This document shows, one piece after another, positions 34,931-46,440 of a stretch of DNA of 64,000 bases. Position numbers and translations under genes: made by a program. Origin of the DNA: Psilocybe azurescens. Its lineage: Eukaryota; Basidiomycota; Agaricomycetes; Agaricales; Agrocybaceae. Under the pieces are notes generated by a model that was given only the letters and a program-made list of their open reading frames with translations, had not been told where the DNA came from and made no database searches. The number at the start of each line of letters is the position of its first letter. Within the stretch, counting starts at the first letter, position 1. The stretch covers positions 930,001 through 994,000 of the forward strand of contig JAJIRX010000622.1 in the NCBI GenBank assembly GCA_023853785.1, given 5' to 3'.

Positions 34931-35435
34931 GACGACATCAAATACCACAACATATACTATCACAGCGCCCGACGGACACAGCAAGCCAACCTCTCCACCA
35001 ATATGCCCGCCCACCCACGACCCAACCAGACCTCCACTCCAACAACAACTGATCCACAAAGATACAGCCAACACAAGGCCTACACGAATCAACCCGAAGA
35101 CACAATATGCATCCATAATAGCCGAGAACTGCCTAGGTCCAACGTGCCTTCCAAGAAATTGGACGGGTGTGCTAGAGATAGAGATGAGACACAAGCGAAC
35201 TAACACAGGAAATCATTCACTCACCGACTTAAGAGGTGTGTCCCAAACGGCAGAGGAACTGCCGGACCCAGCAGGGGGACGTGAGGGCCCCCTGGGGCGC
35301 AGCGGACAACTGAGGACAAAGCGGCGAGAGGCCCAGAAGTCTGGGTCAAACCTAAAATAAAAGTAGAAATAAAGCTGAGGTAGGGGCCCGCCCCTCAGAG
35401 GCTATAAAATAACATAAAAAAATAAAAAAATAAAA

Positions 35436-35448
35436 ATAGTATACCGTA
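35436..35448 (+). repeat. LINE target-site duplication, 3' copy
   Basis: ATAGTATACCGTA follows the A-rich tail, identical to 29090-29102. Confidence 0.85.
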
Positions 35449-35562
35449 GTACGGGCGCACTGACCGTAAATGGTGCCGAATAATGCTGCTCCATTATGTT
35501 GCTGCTCTGTTCCCCAATACTGACCTCACTACGCATCAGGTCTGCCTAAATACGGGTATTTA

Positions 35563-35621
35563 TACAAACAAAGGCGCACATCCGTTTTTTTCAAAAACGT
35601 CTACCGTTTTGCATTTAGCTG
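35563..35621 (-). repeat. right terminal inverted repeat
   Basis: Reverse complement of 28803-28861. The outer end reads GCATTTAGCTG on the plus strand. Confidence 0.85.
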
Positions 35622-36014
35622 AAATGGCGAGCATAATATCCCTTTGTAATTGGATTCTGATATGCTCGTACTAGATTTATAAACGGGATAGAGTATAAAT
35701 GATAGGTCTACAAATGCCTCATGTTACTAAATTTGAATTAGGCGCCCTGGTAATGACTTTGACGCCCGAGATATTGGAAAGGTGTGAAAATGCTAGACAC
35801 GGTGGATATTCTCTCGATTTCCAAAAGTATTCCGTCTTATTTACACCTCAAGTGTACTTTCAGAGTAGCTAGTGAATTCAATGGGTTGTACTTGGTGTGG
35901 CCAATCACAGCCCTATAACACTGAATGTTCAGTCCAAGAAGCATGCTATAACATTGATTCGGAGTTGTGCCTGATACTGTCCTGAGCAGATCTAGCTTAC
36001 AGCATATATAACAA
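35622..36014. other. intergenic, no gene
   Basis: About 390 bp between the transposon and the 3' end of the oxygenase gene. No coding sequence or motif recognised. Confidence 0.5.
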
Positions 36015-37664
36015 CTAATTGTAGTGCTTGACTACCACTCCATTGACGATCTCCTCTTCTGTCCCATTCTCCGTTGGCTTGAGTTCTACCTGACCGTATG
36101 AAGTTGTTCTGCCTTTCCTCCATTCCTTCATAGTGGGAGGGTTGATGCCATCAAATGATTTCGACACTCCGACGCGCTGAAGAACGGGGCTCTCCGTGAG
36201 CGGTGCTAGTTTAACGTCGTCGTCGGCCATGCAGAAGTAGAAGACCCCAAGACGGGTGTGATTGCGTTGATCTTCAGGGGTTGTACGACCCTTCATACCT
36301 CTCTTTAGCCATCTATGACTGATCCAGGGATGAGAAATGGTCTTACCTATGAATTGTCGCGCGATAGAATCCGCCTGACAAGAACTCGAGACCATCACCG
36401 GCGTTAATCACCTATAAAAACGTGTGTCCTTGAGGATGGTAATCTCGGTTCAAAGGATGCAGAATACTTACTAATCCGTTCTCAATGTGCTTGACCCATT
36501 TCCAAGTACCATCCTTGGTTAAAATTTGTAAGGCTGCAACAGGCTGACTATACAAAATAGTAATTGTGCCGAAGTCTAGCAACGTTAGGTTATTCAATGC
36601 TCGTATGAGATTCATAGAGATGAGCAATACCTGTGTGGCCCTTCAACCAGACATTTTTCGCTTTCATTTCTTGCTCTTCAGATCGAGGGTAGCTAAAAGT
36701 CAAAAAATACAATGAGATACATATTTGTCGTATTGAATCGTTAAACTTGCTATTTCATGAAACGAACTGCATGCAAAAGTCAGGCATTTCAACGCAGGTA
36801 ACTGGAGACTTCCACAGTCGACGCACCGGATGTTTCACCAACGCTAGAAAAGCCATGCATATTAACCAAGGTCTCTTCGGGGAGCTCCATGCCTAAAGCA
36901 AGAAGTCTGTTTGTGTCTTTTTAATTTCGAATTCAGGGGATTTTTGGGAAAGCTTCCTGCCTTAAGATTGGGTGCAACACTTTTTCGTGGTTGTGTCGCG
37001 CAAACTCCTCGATTTCAGGAAGGAAGGGGCGTAAGATTTTAGGATGTTGAGACCTTGTTACGTCTCGATTAACTATCAAAATTTGAGAACAAAAAGCCAC
37101 AATCTTAAGGTAACGGCGCACTGTTGTAGTGTTCCACTTCATCCCGGACGCCTCCGTCGATATGCTATTACCCTGTAAGTTGTTTTCTCAATCTGACTCC
37201 TAGAAACGCACCCAGAATTGCCGCGGCTTATACCCCTGATACGTCCCAGTTTCGTTGATTTTCGAAACGTACATCCTTTTCTCTTGATCTTCTACTCTGG
37301 AAAAAGGTATGTCGGCAATGTCGAATATCCTTTCTGTCTGATCATAGTTTGGGTCCAGGTCAAAATGAGCCTTACATAGGGAATATAAGAGAGGAAATCT
37401 TACCTGTGAACTGTTGTAGCCATGATTTATGGCGCAGAAGAAACCGTGGGATGTCATCGCATCTCGAACTTGTTGAGCAAGAGCTAAACGCCCTTCTAGA
37501 GTACCGATGCCCGCCAGATCAATAATGGGCAAATCTGCATATTGTACTTCATAGGTGAAGCAACGTTAGAGCTCTCCTGGTGGGTAAGTAAGTTTCTTAC
37601 ACTCGGTATTGGTCCCAGACGCAGGCACGTAGTGAGGGGTCTGCGGGGTGACGAGAACGGGCAT
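36015..37664 (-). CDS. 2OG-Fe(II) oxygenase, isopenicillin-N-synthase-like
   Basis: DIOX_N plus 2OG-Fe(II) oxygenase protein of the plant/fungal IPNS-like family. Start MPVLVTPQTPHYVPASGTNT; then DLPIIDLAGIGTLEGRLALA and MTSHGFFCAINHGY (typical N-terminal block), YQGYKPRQFWHIDGGVRDEV, FLPEIEEFARHNHEKVLHPI, LKGHTDFGTITILYSQPVAA (iron ligands HTD), VINAGDGLEFLSGGFYRATI followed by HR (distal His) and HTRLGVFYFCMAD. The 2OG-binding Arg should be the R of HTRLGVF. It has many short introns; one begins GTGCGC and gives HYNINRDVT. The reaction cannot be predicted from sequence; relatives oxidise small secondary metabolites. No biosynthetic cluster surrounds it. Confidence 0.85.
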
Positions 37665-37887
37665 TTTCGTTGGATTGCGTAGCGTTCAAGCAACAAGCTC
37701 GCTTTAAATCGTGCGCAGATAAGAACCGTGAGTACGAGATATCTCACTAGTGGTGCGACTTTTTATAGCACTGGAGGTGGAACGACAAGATATACATAAG
37801 CCCCTCAACTCTATTTCTGGGTCGCTTTGGGACCCCTGATCACGATTCGAAGCGTTGTACGGACCGACTACCCCACAGTAGGATATT

Positions 37888-40019
37888 TCAAGCAAGAACG
37901 ATTTCTTTCCAGTACTTCCGGCCGTTGACCATGCACTGGATGGAGTCGAAGTACACAAACCCAAGCCCTCTTCTTTCAGCAACAATTTTCTCTGAACCCA
38001 CCCACATGATCAGCATCGCCCAATACATCTCCTTCTTCTTGACAACTTCCGTCTTGTAGAAGAATGTGCCGTATTGATCGACCTTGGAGAGTAGAATGAT
38101 TTCGTAGGGGCCTTTGACACCGTCTACAAGATCCCGGTCGTCGACTGAGATAGCGCCGCACCTCACACCGTCGGTACCGATGACCTGGTGGACCTGGGAT
38201 CTCGATTCTTTGGGCAGATCAGGCTCCGGGGCCTTCAGCCTCGGCGCGAGGACAACGTGAGCGAAGAAATGGAGGAGGGGATAGTGGCGCTGCTTCAACT
38301 CCTTGTAAATAGCATTCATCCTTTTCTTGTCTGATTCGTCAGGTTCTATCTGGAGATTTTTCAACTCTGGATCGAGAGCGTGGCCGTACGGATTGTCGTA
38401 AGTAGGATGATATCCGATGAGGTGCCTATCCAACTTCCCGTATTGTGTTTGTGAGGAGAAGTCCCAAACAAGCTTGAGCTGGGGTGCATCTGGACTACGG
38501 ACATACCAGACGATGTAGGTGTTGTATTTCAGCCAACGATTGACGTCGTCGGGTTCCTTGCATTGACGTGCGTATGTGTTTTTACCGCCAGTCCAGCCAG
38601 CCCATGACCAGGTAGGGAATCCTTCTCGACGACCATACTTGGGTAAGGTCTTAGCTCTGGGAACAGGAAGAGCAGCCACATCGGAGAATAGCAAACCGAT
38701 GTCGAAGGAAACCGTGAGCAGACCCTGAAGTACATCCGATTTTGATTGAGCCTTCAACCTATTAAGGAATCCGGTGAAGGCGTTAATAGCGTCCGACGAT
38801 TTTGTTAAATTGCGTGTAGCATAATTGCCTATCTCTGAGCCGAATGTAACCAAAGGATTTGGCTCATTGTCGGAGAGGAACATGACACTGTTGCCAGATT
38901 TAGCGTCTTGGAGAGTGTTGATCACGTCGGGAAATTTCTCATATATCGTGTCTTCAGACCAAGTATTCTTCCGGCAACAAAAAAACGCCATATCGCTTGT
39001 GATGATGAGGGTACGGTACGATAAGAGAATCTCCTGCATTCTGATGAAGTACAGACGATGAACTCAGTCATTACGTGACCATGAAAAAATAAGGCTTACG
39101 TCCATCCACGTTTCTTATAGGCTGTGGGCATAAAGCCGTCGTATACTCCTTTAGTTATCGTCATCTTGATACCAGGCAATACTTCGACCTTCAGCTGATC
39201 GTCGATCCGAGGAATGACTAGCGAGTTTGAGTTGACCCCAGGTAAGCCTGCATTTGCATCGATGCCGCTTGCTGCGACGAGTGTGAATAACCCGCACTGG
39301 TACACCAAGTCCATTTTGGAGATCCCAGCGAGTAGGTCTGGGGGTTGTCCTGAATGAGGCAGAGACTGTCTGTCCAGAGATACCGCTCTCCTATCTTGCC
39401 GACCAGCGTCATAGCGTCCCTAATCGTGGTTGGAACTTTTCTCCCAGCCTCGCGGAAAGATCCTTTGGTATACAACTGTTGGGCGTTTTCACGCAGCAGA
39501 GTGATTTCCGGTCGGAAATTCTGTCCCCATACATAGCTTAGGGCAATGTAGCGGACTCCAGGAGTAGCATTGACGAGACAGTTGTCTACAACATCGATGA
39601 CACGGAACACCTTTAGCCCAGAGGGGTTATCGGGGGTGCTGACGATGCCAGTCTTTGGCTTGCATGTATCGCTATGGTTTTGCTCGCACAATTTGATCCA
39701 TTTCTTGATTAAGCCAGGATCGATCTGGGGTTTGAGTTGCCTTGCGGTTCCGTGAGGTGACGTCGATGTATCTTCGTTCAGAAATGCTATATGTTCTACC
39801 AAGTCGTTCGTGAAGAAACCTCCTTCTTGTTTCCATTCAACAGTGGCTGGTGCGTCCCAAACTGCCCTTCCAGGAGAAGAGCGGATCACCAGATAACAGA
39901 ATGGGCAGTTGGCGGACCGTTCTTTGACCTCCCCACTGTCCAAGGGAGTATAGTTTCGGCTTTCGATTGTTAAGTTTCGACAGATCGAGTCCTTTGCACA
40001 CTTGACAAAGATTCTTCAT
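37888..40019 (-). CDS. HET-domain (heterokaryon-incompatibility-like) protein
   Basis: The three HET blocks are clear: RYIALSYVWG, then IRDAMTLVGKIGERYLWTDS with LCLIQD, and, after an intron, KKRGWT joined to MQEILLSYR. The N-terminus MKNLCQVCKGLDLSKL and ANCPFCYLVI hold paired cysteines common before HET domains. A long C-terminal region (FPTWSWAGWTGGKN, typical of the family) ends GRKYWKEIVLA. HET proteins trigger cell death when incompatible hyphae fuse or respond to non-self. Two frame breaks: the C5 run at 39340-39344 (one more C restores DNPPDLLAGISKMD), and one near 39940 after PKLYS. Both resemble the indels in neighbouring genes. The partner and the allele type are unknown. Confidence 0.88.
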
Positions 40020-41000
40020 ATTGTTTACAATGCAATTAGCCTATAGATCGTTTCTGTTTGAACGATTCGTCAGAAGGATCCTACTCAGACAAATAAGCTA
40101 TAAGGCATCTGTTGGCTGCGTATAGCACTTACTGGAGATTGACAATGATGACGGTATAGAAAGGATCACAACAATGCGACGGTGTGTAGCGAGGCAAATA
40201 GAGAGCAAACCTCCAGAAAAGCGAGTGTTCAAGCTAGAGAAGAGAGAGAATGTTCTGAGAGATGTATGTCGAAAGTCGAGTACTTATATATTGAGATTGA
40301 CATACCATCTGTGTATCCAATCTGTATCTCGGCATTTGGGTGTTCATCTTCGAGTTCTCTATTTTTACAATCATTAATGAGCAGCGTATTTGACTCCGGC
40401 GAAAATATCCTCCGTGCGTTCGTTTGTCGTGGGGATTGCAGGGGCAACTGACAGCCACCAAGAGAAGCCAGGTCACAGGTTGGTAACAATCCTGATTATC
40501 GAGTCCTCGAGCTCGAGTGCCGTCTCAGTGCCGACATGTTCTGAATCGTAGCCAATCAGAAGTGTAGATAGTATATACTTAGTTTGTACCTTTATGGAAT
40601 TTCCCATGGCTATCGTGCCTAGCAGGACACATCGGTGAGCAATTTCTCAAAGATCTGTCTGAAATCTAACATTGGTGACCGTTCTTTGCGTCTTTCGCAC
40701 AATAATCGGCAATGTCTATATTGGTGTTCTCTAGATTACTGGATATAGAAGAGCTTTAATACAGGACTTCCTGGTCTGTTGATTGATGTGTACATAGTGG
40801 ATGAGATTGAGATGAGTATACAGGAAACCGGAATAGTTGTATGGCACCGCCAAGGTAGAACACTGGCACATGACACTGAATCGGCAAATACCGGCTGGTC
40901 AGAATCTTCACTTTCGCGTCGGCCCTGTTCTAACTTAGTGTCGACGATTTTTCTGACCATGACAAAGCCATTTCTAGAGCTCAACAAAATGCGAGCGTGA
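40020..41000. other. intergenic, no confident gene
   Basis: About 1 kb upstream of the HET gene. Small open frames occur on both strands (for example 40736-41185 minus), but none shows a motif. The part after 40780 may contain diverged N-terminal sequence of the DUF7918-like relic. Confidence 0.4.
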
Positions 41001-42000
41001 ATGCAGATAGGAGGGGCTACTGAAGGACTACCTTGCTGTGCTATGTTTGCCGAAAAAATGGAGAGCAGAATCAGTTGTTGCATTCCATCTGAGGAAGCCA
41101 AGGTATGTAACTGCGCAATAACCTTATCAGCTATGTACTCAAACTTCCAACCTGTTTGGCAGAAATTCTCAGTTAGACTTAGCAAGCACGATCACATCCA
41201 GTGTGGCATGGGGTTTCTTTGTACCTCGACGGAAAAAGATAGAAGCTGATTAATACTTCTTGGAAAAACGCCCAGATGACAAGAATGTTGTTTTTGATTC
41301 AATCCCAACTTCGAGGCATAGCGAAAGGCCATTCATGTTTGCACCTTTTTCAATCGGGAGGTATAGAGACACCCAAGACTCGGCTTACAAAATGTTCTTC
41401 TAGATGATGAGAATTACCTTGACGCTAACCTTCTTTCTGACGCCTGAAAAAGATGGGTGAGATTTCTATTCAAATTCACCACTTTACTCGTCTCTTTTGG
41501 CGCTGGAAGCACATAACTACAAGAAACGAGGAATACAGTTCCGACGATGACGAGGAATTCGGAGGAGAAGGAACTCCTTCCAGAGCTGCAAAAAGTACAC
41601 GAAACATCAATAAAGGTCTATGCGCCGATGCCGCACCAGTTTGTGGGTACACTGACTTACTCTAGGCTTAATTTTAATATTGAAATGTCGTAATCCTTTG
41701 ATCATAGATACAGAGAATAGGCAAAGTGTGAATCATATAAATGTACCTCAGGTTGGAAGTGGAGGCTATGGTACGACAGTGTCGATGAGTTGATTGCTAC
41801 ATTAATATTTGGATATAGACCTCTCGGTAGGCCTCGTCCTCCATAGCAGAAGTCATTACTCAACTCTTTGTTTGTCAGAGGTTCTTCGTCAATGTGGCAT
41901 CACTCCTCATATCCCTCTAAGTCCAACAACGTCCGCTGAAGGTACATCGTTAAATCAAAACACGCCCCTGTGGCACGGTGAATAGTGCATCTTGCCCGCC
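41001..42000 (+). pseudogene. DUF7918-like relic, copy C (diverged)
   Basis: Fragments in succession: ISCCIPSEEAK followed by an intron-like GTATGT..GGCAG, KFSVRLSKHDHIQCG, EKRPDDKNVVFDSIPTSRHS, ERPFMFAPFSIG, MGEISIQIHHFTRLF, ELQKVHETSIKVYAPMPHQF, DSVDELIATLIFGYRPLG and VLRQCGITPHIPL. The order matches copies A and B (FAPxE, GEIxIxIH, KVHExSxKxxAxP, DELIAxxxFxxRPL), but frames change and there are stops between them. Some breaks could be introns; I consider a decayed gene more likely. The similarity to A and B is weak enough that it is a separate family member, not part of that duplication. Confidence 0.5.
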
Positions 42001-43034
42001 TGCGGAATCGTCTCTGTTACAGGTGGAAGCTCCGACCGACGAGAACGCACTGGCCAAGGCATCTGCTATGTCTGCTCAGTCACAATCATCTTTTTGATCG
42101 CAGCTTTACCCTGAAAGTACAGAGAATGAAGGCTTTAATATTGATTCCGAAGCAGTCACTATCTTCCACTCAAAACTCTTCGCGGCAAAAACATGGCGAA
42201 TATTGCGTCTCACCCTCATACGACAACTTCGCTTGAGACGGAGGCACAGGCGCCTATTTTGGTGCAAAGACTATCTTCTGTCGAAAATACTATACCTCCG
42301 GATCAAACTGTGTTCTTATCACAGCCTCCCGACGAAGATAGTGTACCTTTTACTTTTCGGGGGGAACGTTTGCCTTCGTAACATGCTCTAGCCAGCCGAA
42401 TCCCAATGACAGACTATGCGTCTGCCAAGGTACAAGCAGACATCATTAATATCGCATCATTCGGCCTCGACCTCGTCATATGAGTCGCATTTGCTTATGC
42501 TCTCACTTACCACTCTAACTTGTTTCTTGTAATTCTTGAACTCATATCACCCGATATTCTTACTTGTATGCTACCAAATGTCATACCATTTAACTATGAA
42601 AGCCAGTCTTCCATCCAGTACCGGGTACATTTCTACAATAATGGGGTTGAAGCATGAAAGGTTGATGAAAACGTCATAGAACACGTGGTAACAACGTGGT
42701 AATTTTGGCGCCGAGCGTTTGCTCACCCAAGTCCGAGGTCGCAAGTTAGATAGACCGTACTGACTGACCTCTTGACCTGTTTTGACATATTTTTGACTAT
42801 CACACTGAAAACTCCAGAACTTAGGTGCACCTACTTGAGTAGTCACCAGGGCTTTCTTTCATGGCGAATTCGGTCGAAACTCAGGAAGCAATCAACCTGC
42901 GGAGCTACATAACTCAGACTGTGGGGTAGGAAACTGACGTCAAAAGTGTCCATGTTTGAGTACGTATAAACTACAACCAAAATCGTTTTCTATTACCCCC
43001 CTTTTTCATAGTTGTACTGTTATATCAATTCCAG
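42001..43034. other. intergenic, no gene seen
   Basis: Contains short frames (for example 42193-42381 plus), but nothing I recognise. It includes the presumed promoter of the SMP-C2 gene, with TATAAAC-like sequence at 42964-42970. Confidence 0.4.
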
Positions 43035-46000
43035 ATGTCAGAACCCAATGGACCAGGTCCTTCTAAACCAGATGGCCACAAGCTACAAAACAACGAGCAG
43101 GAGGTCACGGACCCTATCACCCATCTCCCACTTACAATTCACGATGCGGACACTGTCGAGCTCGAGCGAATTCCACCACCGCCTACAGCTGCAGAGGCAA
43201 AACAGATCAGAGAAGACCGAGGGGCGGACAGCAAAGAAGAGACGAACGAGCGACACAGTGACATGGAGCGCGTTGTCGAAGAAGCTGTGCACGGCAAGTG
43301 GTGGGAAGACCCTATAGGCGACCAGAGGAGGACGATGATCCAAACGAGTGCCGTTGCAGCTGTGGCAGCGTCTTTGGGTGCTTTTGGGATGTTGATCCTG
43401 TGGACATTATTCTCTAGAATCCTCGGAGGGAAGCAGTCAGGGAGCGGTTTAGGCTGGATAGGGTTTCTCCTTTCCCCCTTTGTGTGCTGCTTTCTGGGAC
43501 TTGCAGTCGGTGCCGCTGGTTTGGCATTAGGCGTATACCAACGACCTCCCGATCTTCCCGTTGAGAAGGAACGCCAAAACCTAAGCCACGACCAACGGGT
43601 GAGTATTCGTTGTTGGCTGCTTCTCATATTCTGACTTTCCAACCTGTATGCATAGGAAAAGACTCTAAATAAAGACGAATCGTCTCCGGAATCAGCAGAA
43701 TGGCTCAACGCTTTCCTGAATTCACTATGGCCCGTCGTCAACCCGGCGTTGTTCACCTCCCTCTCAGACATGCTCGAAGATGCTATGCAAGCCACTCTCC
43801 CCAAAATGGTGCACGGTGTGCGCGTGGCGGATATTGGGCAAGGATCTGAAGCCGTACGTATTCTTGGAGTGCGCTGGCTCGACGCCGGATCAGCTGGCAA
43901 AGAGGTAGATGGGATGAAGGCCGAAGAAGGCGATTTCGTCAATATGGAAGTGGCTTTAGCCTACCGCGCGAAGGAAACCACCTCGAAAGGCATTCGCAGC
44001 CGCTCGGCCAACGCGCATCTCCTCATGGAGTTCTTTGTTTCAGGCGGGATGATGATCCCTGTGTGGGTGGATCTCACCGGCTTCCTTGCGACGGCGCGCG
44101 TACGGTTCCAGCTCACCCCTAATCCCCCTTTCTTGTCGCTCATGACGGCGACACTACTTGGTCTTCCCAAGGTCACATTGAAATGCACCCCACTCGCCAA
44201 AAATTTCTTGAACGTGATGGATGTACCAGGGCTATCTAGTTGGCTGCAAAAGAGCATCAATATGGCAGTTGAGGAATACGTTGCACCGAGGAGTTTGACT
44301 ATGGACCTGAAGACTTTGCTCATGGGACGCGAAAAATGGACACCGACGCAACTGGCGTCATTATCGTCACCATAAAGAGTGCGGAGGGATTCAAATCTGG
44401 GGATGATGGCAAGATGTTCAAATCGCAAGAGGGACAGAAGGGGGATGCATATGTCTCGATTGGATGGAGCAAGTGGGGAAAGCCACTGTGGTCAACACGG
44501 TGAGTTGCTTCTTTTCAGCCTTTCAATTTTACGTTTATAATTTGTCGCTACAGTATCATAGCTGCTGGAGAGCCTGTTTGGGAAGAAACTACAGCAATAT
44601 TGGTCGGCCCATCTGAACTTAACGCACAAGAAGCACTACAGCTGCAGCTATGGGATGCAGGTAAATTCGATGATGACCTTCATCTAGACTTCTCACATAT
44701 ATAATCTTCCCAGATCGTTTTACAGCAGATGATTTACTCGGCAACGTTGAACTGGACCTGAAAGATATTATGACGAACAAAGAGTCTCTCAATCGTATGT
44801 CTACACGATGCGACGAACTTAGAAGCGAGAAAGGCGACAGGTGGCCTGGGAAGATCCACTGGGAGTGTGGCTACTTCGCGAAGACCACGTTCGAGCAACA
44901 TCTAGCGCATAAACATCAAGATGCCGAGGAAGTCCGGAAGAAGATCGAGCAAGAGGCAGAAGATAAGTTGCGCGAGGCGAAGGCTCGTGATGACCACGCA
45001 GAGGACGGCGAAGTCCAGCAGCAAAAGAAGGAGGACATGAAGGAGAAGAGCGACGAGATCGTGGCTGAAACGCGCCCGACGGCGGAGTGGCCTAGTGGGA
45101 TTTTGTCGATCAGGATTGAGCAGATCAGTGGTCTCGAGATCGAGAAGATTAGGGATAGTGGTGTGCGAGAGGATGCGGAAGACGACGATCAGGATGATCT
45201 ACCAAGCGCGTATTGCACAATTATCATCAATCAACAAAGGGTGTACAAAACTAGGACAAAGATGAAGAGCAATAACCCATTCGTAAGTGTTTTTGGATGC
45301 CAGATGTTCAAGAGCTCATTTCTGTCTACTGTGTTAGTACGACGCAGGGACAGAGAAATTTTACGTGATTGGACCACCGCCGACGTGATCATTTCCGTTC
45401 GAGATTCGAGGATCCATGAAGCGGATCCTGTCATTGGGATCGTCGTCCTGCCTCTCCGAGACCTATTCAAGCACAACTCCCAGTTCACGGACTCCCTTCC
45501 TCTTGTCGGCGGAATCGGCTACGGACGAATGAAACTGTCGCTTACCTTCCGGTCTGTGCAGTTGAAGCTCCCCAAGCGTCTGCGAGGCTGGGACGTCGGC
45601 ACGCTCGAGATCTCGTCCAATGTCAAACCTTCGTCGGATCTGCCTACGGAGTATAAGTCGTGCAGGCTGGTGTTCCACACGCTCTATGGGAAGGGCAAGA
45701 TGATCCCCGCTCACGATGGCGAAGGATGGGCTCAGAAACGCGGCGTGCCTATAAGGCTAGCGGTGAAGAAGCGCTTCGCATCTTGTCTCCTCATCCAGCT
45801 ACGCAAGCACGTTGTCGGTCCAGATGGGACACCGGCGTTCTGTATACTATGGTTGAAGGATATACCCGACGACGAGGAGGTCAGCCTGGAGCTCCCCGTG
45901 CGCAAGAATGAGAGCGGGGAGAGCATCATGGAACATGCTCGCGCTAATGCCTCATCGGATATCGGCGACCAGGTGGGGACGCTGAGCCTGAAAGTGCGTT

Positions 46001-46440
46001 TCTGGTCGGGACTGAGCGGGTATCACAAGTATATGGCGGACCACGATAAAAATATGGCAGATGTTATGGAGGTTCTGGATTACGCCGAAGGAGAGCAGGA
46101 TGCCAGCAGACATATCTTAGAGGACGAGCACGAGCACGAGTCTGACACCTCATCTTCCTCTTCGTCGTCCTCTTCTGACGGTGAAGATGATGCGGGAGAG
46201 CCTGCTACAACTCCCGGAGGCCTGGCGAAGAATGATGGCGTCGTGGGTCAGTTCAACGATTTCAGGAAGAAAAAGGGTGAGCTGCACAGGAAGCATCGCG
46301 GATTGATGCAGTGGAAAGCGATGCGCAATGTTGCGTGGGTTGGAAGAGGAGTCGAAAATCAAGCTGGGAAGCTCACCGATAGAGTGAAGTCGACATTTAG
46401 TCACCACGATAGGGAAACGGGGATTGAGAAGGAAGTGTAG
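43035..46440 (+). CDS. tricalbin / extended-synaptotagmin-like SMP-C2 protein
   Basis: Predicted ER-plasma membrane tether. The N-terminal 90 or so residues are acidic and disordered. Two hydrophobic stretches follow (AVAAVAASLGAFGMLILWTL and FVCCFLGLAVGAAGLALGVY), a likely ER hairpin anchor. An SMP lipid-transfer domain begins WPVVNPALFTSLSDMLEDAM and runs through RILGVRWLDAG to MAVEEYVAPRSLTMDL. A first C2 domain follows (VIIVTIKSAEGFKSGD..GDAYVSIGWSKW, LQLWDADRFTADDLLGNVEL), then a basic/acidic helix, a second C2 (ILSIRIEQISGLEIEKI..SAYCTIIINQQ, VLPLRDLFKHN), and a Ser/Asp-rich tail. Two single-base breaks: A5 at 44332-44336 (one more A gives REKMDTDATG) and T4 at 45359-45362 (one more T gives TEKFLRDW). 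Both restore conserved C2 sequence. Confidence 0.9.

Larger units (their letters stand above)
29103..35435 (+). mobile_element. non-LTR retrotransposon (LINE), APE-RT-RNase H type
   Basis: A 6.3 kb element with two open frames, a simple-sequence A-rich tail ((A)nTAAAA units at 35412-35435) and a perfect 13 bp target-site duplication on both sides, so both ends are defined. It lacks LTRs. The gag-like first frame with CCHC knuckles, and a second frame with apurinic endonuclease, reverse transcriptase and RNase H in that order, place it in the I/Tad1-like part of the LINE tree. Both frames are interrupted (see the two entries), so this copy is not autonomous. Full length and an exact TSD mean insertion was not ancient. 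Confidence 0.92.
28803..35621. mobile_element. short TIR (MITE-like) element split by a LINE insertion
   Basis: The two ends are inverted repeats of about 59 bp: 28803-28861 (CAGCTAAATGCAAAACGG...) and 35563-35621 (its reverse complement with about five mismatches). Without the retrotransposon and one target-site copy, the element would be about 470 bp with no coding capacity, hence MITE-like. I could not find a convincing target-site duplication outside the repeats, so the superfamily and exact ends stay open. Confidence 0.75.

Noticed and set aside
29103..35435. LTR retrotransposon
   Set aside because: No long terminal direct repeats. The APE endonuclease, A-rich tail and short target-site duplication identify a non-LTR element.
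36015..40019. Secondary-metabolite cluster around the 2OG oxygenase
   Set aside because: The only neighbour is a HET gene and decayed families. No synthase, P450 or transporter is present.
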